55,489 nucleotides of DNA from Mycolicibacterium frederiksbergense (GTDB taxonomy: Bacteria; Actinomycetota; Actinomycetes; Mycobacteriales; Mycobacteriaceae). Under the pieces are notes generated by a model. That model was given only the letters and a program-made list of their open reading frames with translations, was not told the DNA's origin and did not search any database. The stretch covers positions 1 to 55,489 of the forward strand of contig NZ_JARXVE010000016.1 in assembly GCF_029893345.1 (NCBI RefSeq), written 5' to 3'. Shown piece by piece: positions 38,311 through 45,832 of the stretch; the first letter of the stretch is position 1; every line of letters begins with the position of its first letter. Made by a program: the position numbers and the translations under genes.

Positions 38311-38802
38311 TTACTGCTCCTCCACGGTGATTCGAGCCCCAACAGCAGCGGCGTCCGTGTGGTCAGCGGCAGCGAGGAGAGCGGCGGCCAAGTCGCGGGC
38401 TGCTGCGGCAGAGATGAACGTCGCGTCGGGCAAGGCCACGCCGCGCCGTTCGTCCGGCCACGCGCTCACTGGGTCCGCGCCGAAGTTGATTGCCTCCCAA
38501 GCTCCCAGGCACTCCTCGCCCCAATTGCCCGGAATGGCGCATTGCTCGGGTAGTTCCACGACGGCGATGCGGGCGGCCTTGAGCGCCGCGAGGATGTTGC
38601 GGGCCTCGTCGTGAAGGCTGGCCATGATCTGTTCGATCGTGTTCCATTGCGGGCCTCGGTTGAGCCTGCCCATGAGGTTGTCTGCGAGGGCTTGGTAGAC
38701 AACGGTTTCAGCTCGGTCCATTTCGTCACTTTCGTCACGGTTTGATGTCAGCGGCTCGGATGTGGCCCGCTGGTGGCTGTGTGTGGCTTCTGGGTGGCTC
38801 AT
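38311..38802 (-). CDS. hypothetical protein, paralogue of 42393-42842 (163 aa)
   Basis: ATG 38800-38802 (ATGA overlap); an internal MDRAETVVYQ marks the conserved start. Shared blocks with the other copy: AETVVYQALADN / IETVIAEAFAQH, ILAALKAARIAVVELPE / ALAALKAARIATMELPE, and ARDLAAALLAAADH / SRALAAALLAAEADH. The family has alternating helices and no known role. Two copies in one early operon imply duplication or two related acquisitions. Confidence 0.7.
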   Translation of the reverse strand: MSHPEATHSHQRATSEPLTSNRDESDEMDRAETVVYQALADNLMGRLNRGPQWNTIEQIMASLHDEARNILAALKAARIAVVELPEQCAIPGNWGEECLGAWEAINFGADPVSAWPDERRGVALPDATFISAAAARDLAAALLAAADHTDAAAVGARITVEEQ

Positions 38803-38987
38803 TCGTGGCTCTCCGTTCGATCGCTCGCGTTCCCTGATGCCGTGATCCGTTTCGTGTGCGCCGGGAAATGCTCCAACGGCTTCCCATCCCCATCCCGCAC
38901 ACACGGCTCATGCGCTTTCGCGTGACAGTCAGGGCAGGGAACAGTGAGTGCCTGCTGCTGCACGGTCGTGCCAGTCCAGTCACGCAT
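38799..38987 (-). CDS. hypothetical zinc-finger-like protein (62 aa)
   Basis: ATG 38985-38987 overlaps the upstream stop. LTVPCPDCHAKAHEPCVRDGDGKPLEHFPAHTKRITASG: the CPDC...C...H-x3-H spacing is the short zinc-binding motif seen in many actinobacterial and phage proteins that bind nucleic acids. Confidence 0.7.
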   Translation of the reverse strand: MRDWTGTTVQQQALTVPCPDCHAKAHEPCVRDGDGKPLEHFPAHTKRITASGNASDRTESHE

Positions 38988-39312
38988 TGGCCAACTCCAA
39001 CAACACATCCGCATGACAGGCCTGGTCGAGTGGACACCAGCAGGCGAGGTCGTGGCCGCGGATTTCAGTGAGCGGCAGGGTTCTCGCAGTCCATTTGCGG
39101 TAGAGGTCCACGACGATCGCCGCGGATGCTCCGGTTCCACTTCGGTAGAAGACTGCTCCGCCATTGGGGAGTCGGAAGCCGGCAGCGCCGATGATGAACG
39201 GGTTGCCCCACCGTGTTCCCCGTCCGACGTAGCGGGCTGAGTTCCCGCAGCCGCATGAGCATTCAGGCATCCGCCAGCCCTTGGTGCGCTTTCGTTGGAT
39301 CCGCTCAGGCAT
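38980..39312 (-). CDS. DUF4326 domain protein
   Basis: 110 residues, ATG 39310-39312. The domain is clear: ARYVGRGTRWGNPFIIG at the start and IRGHDLACWCPLDQACHADVLLELAN at the end, including the CWC and C-H-A-D residues. DUF4326 proteins are small, common in phages and of unknown activity; the conserved Cys/His suggest a metal or nucleotide site. Confidence 0.85.
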   Translation of the reverse strand: MPERIQRKRTKGWRMPECSCGCGNSARYVGRGTRWGNPFIIGAAGFRLPNGGAVFYRSGTGASAAIVVDLYRKWTARTLPLTEIRGHDLACWCPLDQACHADVLLELANA

Positions 39313-40132
39313 TTGACGCCTCCTTGGGGTGATCACACTTACGCACCGAGTCGTCAAACGTGATGTCCCCGAACTCATCACAGAGCGTGCAATCGTCGAT
39401 CTCCTGCTGCCGCGACGCAGCCGCCACCCGCTTCTGCTCGGCCTCCAGGCGGTCGAAGTAGTCCGGGTTCGCCTTGTCCCACTTCCGACGCTTCATGCAC
39501 GCAAGGCAGGAACCGCCCTCGTAATTCGTTTCATGGTCGGGGCATTCGGGGCGGGGGCTCTCCCCAACTGAACCAACAACGGAAGGTGACACTAGGACTT
39601 GAACTTGTACTTGACTGTCCCCGTCCCGACCGGGTTCCGACGCGGTACCCGGTTCTGACCCCGTCTCGACCCCGTCCCGACCCGGTCCCGACGGGGTATG
39701 CCTGGGGTCGATTTCATCGGCCAATTCATCAGCGTCCTTGCGCCTCAGCCTTCGCAACTCCTGGGCGAGCTCGTGCCGAATCTTCTCCGACGCAACCATG
39801 CGAGCGTTCTTCGGAACCGAATACCACGAGTTCCGGTTCTTCGAACTCACCTGGCGCACATAGGAACGGATGAACAACTCGTCCGTGTCGTAGTCCACGA
39901 ACACGAACCGACGCTGCTCCAGGACAACAAAGTCTTCCCTGAGCTGATCGGTGGTGAGCTCGTTGCACCCCTTCGCCAGTAGGTCCAGGTGAAGCGTCAG
40001 CACGCCGGCGGTGTCGAGATCTCTCTGCGCCAGCACCTGGCAGAACGTGCATTGTGCGCCGCGGGGAAGTGCTTGGAATTCGCGGTCTTTCCTCCACAGG
40101 CCCTCGTTGATGAGGGCGGCAGCATTAGCCAT
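39305..40132 (-). CDS. replication-initiation-like protein (275 aa)
   Basis: ATG 40130-40132, inside the HNH 3' end. N-terminal winged-helix-like part: ALINEGLWRKDREFQALPRGAQCTFCQVLAQRDLDTAGVLTLHLDLLAKGCNELTTDQLREDFVVLEQRRFVFVDYDTDELFIRSYVR, as in phage DnaD/replisome organiser proteins. A GC-rich, low-complexity linker (SGPGRDGVETGSEPGTASEPGRDGDSQVQVQV) is followed by a Cys-rich end CPDHETNYEGGSCLACMKRR and DDCTLCDEFGD. It probably marks or loads the host replicative helicase; the prophage has no polymerase of its own. Confidence 0.6.
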   Translation of the reverse strand: MANAAALINEGLWRKDREFQALPRGAQCTFCQVLAQRDLDTAGVLTLHLDLLAKGCNELTTDQLREDFVVLEQRRFVFVDYDTDELFIRSYVRQVSSKNRNSWYSVPKNARMVASEKIRHELAQELRRLRRKDADELADEIDPRHTPSGPGRDGVETGSEPGTASEPGRDGDSQVQVQVLVSPSVVGSVGESPRPECPDHETNYEGGSCLACMKRRKWDKANPDYFDRLEAEQKRVAAASRQQEIDDCTLCDEFGDITFDDSVRKCDHPKEASNA

Positions 40133-40967
40133 CCTGCAGCTCCAGGCGGTCAAGCTCATCCATGATCGCGTCGTTACGTCGCGCCTTAGTGGTATTGCGT
40201 GCCAGGACACCGTGAGCGAGTTCTACTACTTCCTTCGCCCACACCGCTTGGCAGACGGGATCGTCACAGTAGGAGTCAACGTCAGCCAGGGTCTTGTGCT
40301 TGCAGAGCACGGATGATGAGACGAACACGCCATCGGAAAACTCTTTTGCCCAGGCGACTTCAACGGCGATGTCCGCAGCTGTCCATGAGGTGGTCAACCG
40401 TGGAGGTGATGGAGCCGCGTCTGCTACGCCACCGGCGCCGACAATCTCCTGCGCGCGTTCCTGCATCTGCTCAATCCGTTTCCAGCAGCATCCGCAGAAG
40501 TACGCCCACCGGTTGTAGATGGATGGCTTGGCGTCCGCCACGTGGGCCATCTGGACAATGTCGTCGGCCGGGAGCCCCGCGTTGAGGAATTGGTCGATCG
40601 TCTCCCGGTAGTCGCCGGGGATCTGGTTGCGGCGGAATGACGACCACGCCTGAACAACGGCTTCGTAGATCGCGGTGTTGTTGTTCAGCTTTCGTTCCTC
40701 GGCGGCCTGTTTCATTGCCGCGGCCCACCGGAGCGCGTCATCCGCCACTGTGTCCACCAGTGGGGCGTCAGGGTTGGATGATGTCTTGCCGGCGTTGCAG
40801 TCCTTGCAGGCAGCCACGAGGTTGTGCGGATCATCGGATCCACCTAGGGCCACGGGGATGACGTGGTCGACGGTCAGGATCACGTCGGGTGGGGTTCCGC
40901 CGCAGTAGCGGCAGGTGTGGTTGTCACGGCGCAGAATCTCAAATCGCAACCGCTTCGATACAGCCAT
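40125..40967 (-). CDS. HNH endonuclease domain protein (280 aa)
   Basis: ATG 40965-40967 abuts the previous TGA. The HNH domain is N-terminal: RRDNHTCRYCGGTPPDVILTVDHVIPVALGGSDDPHNLVAACKDCNAGK (about 13-62), with the CxxC pairs, DH and the N-x-x-x-C-CN block. The remaining 200 residues are helical with a second CGCCWKRIEQ element and CDDPVCQAVW. It precedes the replication-type gene. It may nick DNA at replication start or act in recombination. Confidence 0.82.
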   Translation of the reverse strand: MAVSKRLRFEILRRDNHTCRYCGGTPPDVILTVDHVIPVALGGSDDPHNLVAACKDCNAGKTSSNPDAPLVDTVADDALRWAAAMKQAAEERKLNNNTAIYEAVVQAWSSFRRNQIPGDYRETIDQFLNAGLPADDIVQMAHVADAKPSIYNRWAYFCGCCWKRIEQMQERAQEIVGAGGVADAAPSPPRLTTSWTAADIAVEVAWAKEFSDGVFVSSSVLCKHKTLADVDSYCDDPVCQAVWAKEVVELAHGVLARNTTKARRNDAIMDELDRLELQDG

Positions 40968-41096
40968 TCAGCGCCTCTCTTCATGGTTCGGGCAGTGCTC
41001 GCGGTGCCCTTGTGTTGGTTCGTGGAATCCGCAGTCAGGGCAACGACCCATGCCGATGAGTTCGCGGCGCGGGTACGGCAACCACATGTCAGGCAT
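40968..41096 (-). CDS. 42-aa zinc-knuckle peptide
   Basis: ATG 41094-41096 overlaps the upstream stop; its TGA is followed at once by the HNH ATG. PDMWLPYPRRELIGMGRCPDCGFHEPTQGHREHCPNHEERR has CPDCGFH...H..HC, a likely zinc site. Confidence 0.6.
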   Translation of the reverse strand: MPDMWLPYPRRELIGMGRCPDCGFHEPTQGHREHCPNHEERR

Positions 41097-41400
41097 CGGG
41101 TGGCACCTCAGCGACCTTCACGGGCTGGCAGTCATAGAAGTGCAGCGACTTATGGCCAGCGGGCAGCTCACAAGTGCCGCACTGGAATTTCCAGCCCGGC
41201 TTAATCAGGTGGTCACCGTGCCACTTGTTGTCACACGGCTCTCTACATTCCTTGTCGCCTGGATCAAGGAATGACGCTTCGAGGCTGTCTCGGTTGAAGA
41301 ACAGTTGGCAGTCCTCGCATACGAATCCGTCGTCGTAGCACGTTTCGCCGCCGCACGCGCCGCACGCCGGGCACTGGTGTTCAGCATTGGGTAGGGCCAT
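41089..41400 (-). CDS. hypothetical Cys-rich protein (103 aa)
   Basis: ATG 41398-41400 overlaps the upstream stop (TGATG). Eleven Cys in pairs: CPACGACGGETCYDDGFVCEDCQLFF, then CREPCDNKWHGDHLI and CGTCELPAGHKSLHFYDC. It is a string of zinc ribbons. No family recognised; early phage location. Confidence 0.7.
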   Translation of the reverse strand: MALPNAEHQCPACGACGGETCYDDGFVCEDCQLFFNRDSLEASFLDPGDKECREPCDNKWHGDHLIKPGWKFQCGTCELPAGHKSLHFYDCQPVKVAEVPPDA

Positions 41401-41552
41401 CAGTCGTTCTCCTCGTCTTCTGGTGGCTCCCAACCGATGCAGTCGCACATGTCGAGCAGCGGGGCGCCGGGCGGTAGGTGGCAGCACGCGGTGTGCATCA
41501 CGCCGTCGCCGTGGTCCTCGCGTGGATGCGAACACAAAGCGCAGCCGCTCAT
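41400..41552 (-). CDS. 50-aa Cys-rich peptide
   Basis: ATG 41550-41552, ATGA overlap. SGCALCSHPREDHGDGVMHTACCHLPPGAPLLDMCDCIGWEPPEDEEND: paired Cys/His in CALCSH and CC-H, C-x-C, then an acidic tail. Confidence 0.6.
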   Translation of the reverse strand: MSGCALCSHPREDHGDGVMHTACCHLPPGAPLLDMCDCIGWEPPEDEEND

Positions 41553-41776
41553 CGGTCCACCTCCAGCACCGCGCCAAGCACCTTGTGCACCAAGGCCACA
41601 GCGCCGTCGCCGTACCGGTGCTCCACGAACCCCTCCGTCTTGCCGCTCTGGTCGCGGTACAGCACCCACCGGTAGGTGTTCACCGAATCGGGTTGTGATC
41701 CACGCTCACTCGTGCGGGTGATGCCGATCGAGGTGAGCGGGTCGTTGTTGATCTGCATGTCGACGTAGACGCTCAC
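41549..41776 (-). CDS. hypothetical protein (75 aa)
   Basis: GTG 41774-41776 overlaps the upstream stop as GTGA. Beta pattern VYVDMQINNDPLTSIGITRTSER, then VNTYRWVLYRDQSGKTEGFVEHRYGDGAVALVHKVLGAVLEVDR. No family recognised. Confidence 0.65.
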   Translation of the reverse strand: MSVYVDMQINNDPLTSIGITRTSERGSQPDSVNTYRWVLYRDQSGKTEGFVEHRYGDGAVALVHKVLGAVLEVDR

Positions 41777-42150
41777 GAATCACGCTCCGGGTGCCACAGC
41801 AGGCGAGCGGGGAGTAGTTCGTCACGGAATCCGTGGTGGTACGGGCCTGTGGACCTACTCGGCCACCAACGGCCATGTCGATGCTCGACCGACGATGCAG
41901 TGACCTTGTGCGGCACATGGATAACTGCGCCCTCTGGCAGCGCGTCGAGCTGCTCAACCGTCTCGACGGTGCGGGCTTTCACCCACTCGGCGGCAACGTG
42001 GTCGGCGTGTGCGCGTTCAATGCGCTCCTCTTCGCCACAGAAGTGCGTCAGCGGCTCGGCCCAGGTCCAGCCATGGCATTCGCAGCCGAGTGTTGTGCCG
42101 CGCCACCTGTGGGCGTTGAGAATGCCCGCCAGCGTTGGGAAGTCAGCCAC
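41773..42150 (-). CDS. hypothetical protein (125 aa)
   Basis: ATG 42148-42150, overlapping start and stop with neighbours. LAGILNAHRWRGTTLGCECHGWTWAEPLTHFCGEEERIERAHADHVAAEWVKARTVETVEQLDALPEGAVIHV has a C-x-C-H...H-x-C finger. The HVAAEW segment and QLDALPEGAVI with later WPSRSTGPY match families of actinophage early proteins of unknown function. Confidence 0.72.
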   Translation of the reverse strand: MADFPTLAGILNAHRWRGTTLGCECHGWTWAEPLTHFCGEEERIERAHADHVAAEWVKARTVETVEQLDALPEGAVIHVPHKVTASSVEHRHGRWWPSRSTGPYHHGFRDELLPARLLWHPERDS

Positions 42151-42400
42151 GGTCGGCCTCCGCGTGCCGTAACGCCACCTTGACCCAGGCCGCCAATGGG
42201 GTCATGCCGCACCGCCGCTCGTAATCCACAACCTCGGCGAGGGCTCTACCGACAACTGCCCGCAGCCGATCCACCTCGGCAAGCAGATCCCTTGGGCCGC
42301 CGTCACGCAACCACTCGGCATACCGCTCGATGTCAGCGACGCTGGAAGTGGTTCCTAGGCCGTTGAGCGCTTCACGGGCACGCTGCACAACGTCAGTCAT
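42143..42400 (-). CDS. hypothetical helical protein (85 aa)
   Basis: ATG 42398-42400 overlaps the upstream stop. MTDVVQRAREALNGLGTTSSVADIERYAEWLRDGGPRDLLAEVDRLRAVVGRALAEVVDYERRCGMTPLAAWVKVALRHAEADRG: all helix, Leu-zipper-like middle. No known family. Confidence 0.65.
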   Translation of the reverse strand: MTDVVQRAREALNGLGTTSSVADIERYAEWLRDGGPRDLLAEVDRLRAVVGRALAEVVDYERRCGMTPLAAWVKVALRHAEADRG

Positions 42401-42842
42401 GGTCCGCCTCCGCAGCGAGCAGAGCGGCGGCGAGCGCCCGGGAATGGCTCGGAAACAGGTTCAACTCCATGGCACCCCAGGAGATCCGGCAACCCGTCAG
42501 CCCTTCCCCGGTCTGTTGGTCCACGAGATGCACCGGAAGTACCTGAAAGTCGTCATCGTCCAGATCGACAGGCCAGCCTGCCACGCCGCGTTCGGGTAGT
42601 TCCATGGTGGCGATACGGGCGGCCTTGAGTGCCGCGAGGGCGACCTCAGCACCATGAACCGACTGCACCTCGCATTGAACCTGTTCCCACGTCACACCAG
42701 CGAGTGGAATGTGCTCACTCTCAAAGTCGCAGGCGATGCACTGCCACCACTGCTCGTGACGATCGCGGCTGGACGCTGAGCAGCGTTCTACGCGGTGCTG
42801 CGCGAATGCTTCGGCGATGACGGTTTCTATGCGGTCAGTCAT
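42393..42842 (-). CDS. hypothetical protein, paralogue of 38311-38802 (149 aa)
   Basis: ATG 42840-42842. MTDRIETVIAEAFAQHR, CSASSRDRHEQWWQCIACDFESEHI (a CxxC finger absent from the other copy), then ALAALKAARIATMELPE and SRALAAALLAAEADHD, shared with the protein at 38311-38802. Unknown function; the finger may specialise this copy. Confidence 0.7.
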   Translation of the reverse strand: MTDRIETVIAEAFAQHRVERCSASSRDRHEQWWQCIACDFESEHIPLAGVTWEQVQCEVQSVHGAEVALAALKAARIATMELPERGVAGWPVDLDDDDFQVLPVHLVDQQTGEGLTGCRISWGAMELNLFPSHSRALAAALLAAEADHD

Positions 42843-42948
42843 CTCCGTGCGACCTCTCATACTCCTCATCAGCGGCCAGCACCTTGTACGTGCCGTAGCT
42901 GATCTCGCCTTCATCGAACCGCTCAAATGCGGTCTTCTCGTCATTCAC
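42835..42948 (-). CDS. 37-aa hypothetical protein
   Basis: GTG 42946-42948 with ribosome site GGAGGACA and a GTGA overlap. NDEKTAFERFDEGEISYGTYKVLAADEEYERSHGDD is acidic and soluble; the pattern RFxxGEISYxxYxxL resembles short phage inhibitors and regulators but no family is claimed. Confidence 0.55.
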   Translation of the reverse strand: MNDEKTAFERFDEGEISYGTYKVLAADEEYERSHGDD

Positions 42949-43157
42949 CTTGTCCTCCAAATTGATCCGTAGATGCGGCGCCGAACACCGGCCAACTCCT
43001 CCACCGTGTGACGAGCCCAGTCCGCGCCATCCACCACGACCTGTCCGCATTTGCAGCGCAGATCGACCCCGTTGAAATACGGGCCCTGGTGCTCGAGTAG
43101 GACTTTCGCGGCGGTCATGAGTCGGTGTTCCGCTCTTCGCGTGGTCGTGGCCGTCAC
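42945..43157 (-). CDS. hypothetical protein (70 aa)
   Basis: GTG 43155-43157 overlaps the upstream stop as GTGA. TATTTRRAEHRLMTAAKVLLEHQGPYFNGVDLRCKCGQVVVDGADWARHTVEELAGV: an RCKCG knuckle followed by H suggests a one-zinc finger. Confidence 0.62.
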   Translation of the reverse strand: MTATTTRRAEHRLMTAAKVLLEHQGPYFNGVDLRCKCGQVVVDGADWARHTVEELAGVRRRIYGSIWRTR

Positions 43158-43369
43158 GATGTGGCCCCGAACAGTTCGAGCTGCTGACTGACCAACCGGA
43201 TCTCAGCGACGAACCAGCCAGTGCCGTGATAGGGCGGAAGTTCCCTCGATTCGGTCAACTGTCGCTCAGCTTCTTCCAGCGACGGAATTCGTGGACCGAC
43301 CACCCAACTACGTTCACCAACATGGCTGTCGTTGAGCACCATGTAACCGATCAGATCGCCGGCCGCCAT
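43154..43369 (-). CDS. hypothetical protein (71 aa)
   Basis: ATG 43367-43369 overlaps the upstream stop (TGATG). MAAGDLIGYMVLNDSHVGERSWVVGPRIPSLEEAERQLTESRELPPYHGTGWFVAEIRLVSQQLELFGATS is an alpha/beta chain of a kind common in phage early operons (GYMVLxxSH...WFVAEIR). Confidence 0.65.
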   Translation of the reverse strand: MAAGDLIGYMVLNDSHVGERSWVVGPRIPSLEEAERQLTESRELPPYHGTGWFVAEIRLVSQQLELFGATS

Positions 43370-43671
43370 CAAACGCCCGCCTTGTCGATCGCACGCATGG
43401 TCGGGCATGGGTACCTGACATACAACGCGGCGCTCGGGATGCTGCAGCCTGCGCAGCACGACGAAAATAGTCCGAGGTCGTCTCCGTTCGGGGTGGGCTG
43501 ATGCAATCTCCGAACATCGTTAAGCGCCGCGGCTTGCCGTTCCGCGAGCTGTTGCAGCGCCATGAACTCGTCAGCGCCCTGCAGCATCCCGCCATCCACC
43601 GCTTGCCGGATCGCATCGATGGCGTCTATCGGCCCCTGACCTACGGGCTGACCGTCATCGGTGGCGTTCAT
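43369..43671 (-). CDS. hypothetical protein (100 aa)
   Basis: ATG 43669-43671, ATGA overlap. Helical IDAIDAIRQAVDGGMLQGADEFMALQQLAERQAAALNDVRRLHQPTPNGDD, then CCAGCSIPSAALYVRYPCPTMRAIDKAGV. Ends with Cys-rich part. No family recognised. Confidence 0.65.
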   Translation of the reverse strand: MNATDDGQPVGQGPIDAIDAIRQAVDGGMLQGADEFMALQQLAERQAAALNDVRRLHQPTPNGDDLGLFSSCCAGCSIPSAALYVRYPCPTMRAIDKAGV

Positions 43672-43823
43672 GCCGGGGTCCTTTCAGTGATGGTTACCTC
43701 GTGGTCGGTCAAGGTTTCGTGACGTTCGGCGAACTCGTCAGCCCCTTCACGGTCAGGGAAGTCGAACGACAGGCTTTCCACGCGGAGGAGCTTGGCGCAG
43801 TGTGTACAGGACGCAGTGATCAC
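43668..43823 (-). CDS. 51-aa CxxC protein
   Basis: GTG 43821-43823 overlaps the upstream stop as GTGA. ITASCTHCAKLLRVESLSFDFPDREGADEFAERHETLTDHEVTITERTPA: CTHC knuckle with a later H. Coupled to the recombination-type genes before it. Confidence 0.6.
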   Translation of the reverse strand: MITASCTHCAKLLRVESLSFDFPDREGADEFAERHETLTDHEVTITERTPA

Positions 43824-44413
43824 GACGCCTTCCCATCGGCCGGCGCGGGATTTGCCTTGATATCGGCGAGCCGCTTGGACCATGCGCTCTTGAGTTCGTC
43901 GCGGAATGCCCCGAGTTCCCAGGCTTGAAGGTCGGCGGATACGGTGTCGAGTTCTTCGCGAGTCGATGCGGCTGCGATGCGGGAGTTGAACTCGGCCACG
44001 GCATCCGAGGTGATGATCTGTGGGACGGCCAGCGGTTCGACAATGAACCGCCCCTTCTTCCCGCGCGTTTCGGCAAGCTTTAACACCATCCGCTTCTCAA
44101 TGTGCGACATGTGAGATACGCGAACCCCGCCGACAGCATCGCCGCCGAACTTCACGTCAGGATCGCGGTAGAGAGTCAGCTTTCGGCCGATCCAAACGTC
44201 AGTTTCCTTGCCCCAGATTCCGGCGATGATGCGTAGCACCGTCTTGCACGGCATGAACTTCCGGTCTGGGAACTCTGCAACGCCAAGTTTTGCCGGCTTC
44301 TTGTTGTCGCCGTCCCATTCGGCGCTGACGATGGTAACGGTGCGAGGTCCGCCGATCAGATCATCTCCGTTGATGCGATCAGAATCCGCGAGCAGTGCGT
44401 CTGAGATGTCCAT
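43820..44413 (-). CDS. probable recombination partner protein of the YqaJ exonuclease (197 aa)
   Basis: ATG 44411-44413 abuts the exonuclease TAG. ALLADSDRINGDDLIGGPRTVTIVSAEWDGDNKKPAKLGVAEFPDRKFMPCKTVLRIIAGIWGKETDVWIGRKLTLYRDPDVKFGGDAVGGVRVSHMSHI reads as a beta-barrel (OB-like), then LVLKLAETRGKKGRFIVEPL-type text and a helical end. The place next to an alkaline-exonuclease-like gene is where phages encode a ssDNA-annealing or ssDNA-binding protein. It does not look like RecT, Erf or Sak3, so identity is open. Confidence 0.6.
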   Translation of the reverse strand: MDISDALLADSDRINGDDLIGGPRTVTIVSAEWDGDNKKPAKLGVAEFPDRKFMPCKTVLRIIAGIWGKETDVWIGRKLTLYRDPDVKFGGDAVGGVRVSHMSHIEKRMVLKLAETRGKKGRFIVEPLAVPQIITSDAVAEFNSRIAAASTREELDTVSADLQAWELGAFRDELKSAWSKRLADIKANPAPADGKAS

Positions 44414-45184
44414 CTAGATCAGAACCTCCTGCACGCGTTCAACCGGCTGCTTGCCCTCCGTCTTGCGTTCGTAGGTTCGGACCATGACTCCTACGTTTTC
44501 CTCGAATGCGGCTACGGCTTCGGTGATGGCGTCGAACCACTTCTGCGACGGGAGTACACGTTTGACGAACGGAACCATGCCGCCACACCAGGACACGTAG
44601 TCGATCCACTCGCGACCCGACACCAGCAACCCACACTGCAACTGGGCCATCACCTCGATCGGCGGCTGGTCGTCAAGGAAGGTTGACAGTTGGGTTTTCT
44701 GCCTCCTCGACTTCACCTCGATGAGTCCCACCTCCCCCACGAGACCATCCGGCGAATAGCCAATCTTGAAGCCGTCTAACTCGCGGACGATGAACCCGGT
44801 TTCGGTGACAGGTGCGTGATTCTCGCTGTACCAGTCACGGGCGATCGGCTCGTCTTCAATGCCACGCCACATGTCGTCACTGATGAAGGTCGGGTCGGTG
44901 TACCCGGTGATGCGTTCAGCCGCGAGCAGCATCGTGAGGCCGCGCGAATCTGGGTTCGCGGCCGGCTTGACGGTTTTGGGGGTGATGAGTTTCCCAACTG
45001 CCGATGCAGTTACCATTCCGCGACGTTGCTTGTACCACTCTTCGGATCGTTGTTCGACGTGCGAGAACGTGTGAATCGTCATGGGTGGGTCTGCTTTCGG
45101 TTGGAACTCGTGGTGCCCGAACTGGCCGTGCGGGTCGGAGGATGAATTGGTGCGGGACTTTCCGCAGGCGGCACATTCGCTCAC
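44414..45184 (-). CDS. YqaJ-like viral recombinase exonuclease
   Basis: 256 residues from GTG 45182-45184. N-terminal CAACGKSRTN...HHEFQ zinc-like start, then the YqaJ core: FSHVEQRSEEWYKQRRGMVTASAVGKLI, DDMWRGIEDEPIARDWYSENH, GYSPDGLVGEVGLIEVKSRRQKT (the D...E-x-K nuclease motif) and VMAQLQCGLLVSGREWIDYVSWC. Such 5'-3' exonucleases resect DNA for phage recombination with a partner annealase. An internal ATG (MTIHTFSH) is an alternative start. Confidence 0.87.
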   Translation of the reverse strand: MSECAACGKSRTNSSSDPHGQFGHHEFQPKADPPMTIHTFSHVEQRSEEWYKQRRGMVTASAVGKLITPKTVKPAANPDSRGLTMLLAAERITGYTDPTFISDDMWRGIEDEPIARDWYSENHAPVTETGFIVRELDGFKIGYSPDGLVGEVGLIEVKSRRQKTQLSTFLDDQPPIEVMAQLQCGLLVSGREWIDYVSWCGGMVPFVKRVLPSQKWFDAITEAVAAFEENVGVMVRTYERKTEGKQPVERVQEVLI

Positions 45185-45381
45185 TCGGCCACCTCAAGTT
45201 CGCCGGACCGCACCCGCAACCACTCGTCGTCTGGATCCGGGTAGACGAAATACCCCCAGGTGATGAACAGGACTGCGCTGATCAACGCGGCCGTCCACAG
45301 CAGCCAGATGCAGAACGCTGCGAGACCAGCAACGGAGACCAGGGCGAACGTCATTGCCGCAATGAGTAGTGCGTCGGTCAT
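45181..45381 (-). CDS. two-helix membrane protein (66 aa)
   Basis: ATG 45379-45381, ATGA overlap. MTDALLIAAMTFALVSVAGLAAFCIWLLWTAALISAVLFITWGYFVY has two closely spaced membrane helices and a polar end PDPDDEWLRVRSGELEVAE. A candidate superinfection-exclusion or membrane-effector protein, by topology only. Confidence 0.65.
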   Translation of the reverse strand: MTDALLIAAMTFALVSVAGLAAFCIWLLWTAALISAVLFITWGYFVYPDPDDEWLRVRSGELEVAE

Positions 45382-45677
45382 GCCACCCACCTATCCGCCA
45401 CCAGGGTGAGATCGCCGATGATGACTTTCGAGATGTACGCCGCGGCCCAAAATCTCCCGAGTCGGAGCAGCTTCAGCACTTCCTCGTACCGATTGAGGTC
45501 AGCCTCCAGGTCCTCGCGAACACCTAGTGGCGGATTCGGGCCCTCGTTCAACAGTTCCCACAGGTCGGTTCGGGCGTCATCGAATGCGGCTTCGGCAGCA
45601 GACCTTTCCCGCTTCCTGGCCGCTTCGGCACCGGCTTTCGTGTTACCCAAGGCATGGATGATGCGGGTATCGATCAC
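45378..45677 (-). CDS. hypothetical protein (99 aa)
   Basis: GTG 45675-45677 overlaps the upstream stop as GTGA. Helical IDTRIIHALGNTKAGAEAARKRERSAAEAAFDDARTDLWELLNEGPNPPLGVREDLEADLNRYEEVLKLLRLGRFWAAAYISKVIIGDL. Coiled-coil-like start. No family recognised. Confidence 0.65.
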   Translation of the reverse strand: MIDTRIIHALGNTKAGAEAARKRERSAAEAAFDDARTDLWELLNEGPNPPLGVREDLEADLNRYEEVLKLLRLGRFWAAAYISKVIIGDLTLVADRWVA

Positions 45678-45832
45678 GCTGCGGACCTCAACTGCCTGAA
45701 CGTGTCTATCCACTCAGCAGATGCGGTGGTGTACGCGGCCCGGACATACTTGAGTGCCGCCTCAGCCTCAGCGAGTTGCCCACGCAGTAAAGCGACTTCG
45801 TTCACCAACTCCTCATTGGTGGGTCGCCTCAT
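45674..45832 (-). CDS. 52-aa coiled-coil protein
   Basis: ATG 45830-45832 overlaps the upstream stop. MRRPTNEELVNEVALLRGQLAEAEAALKYVRAAYTTASAEWIDTFRQLRSAA: heptads of Leu/Val/Ala. Possibly a small structural or regulatory partner. Confidence 0.6.
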   Translation of the reverse strand: MRRPTNEELVNEVALLRGQLAEAEAALKYVRAAYTTASAEWIDTFRQLRSAA

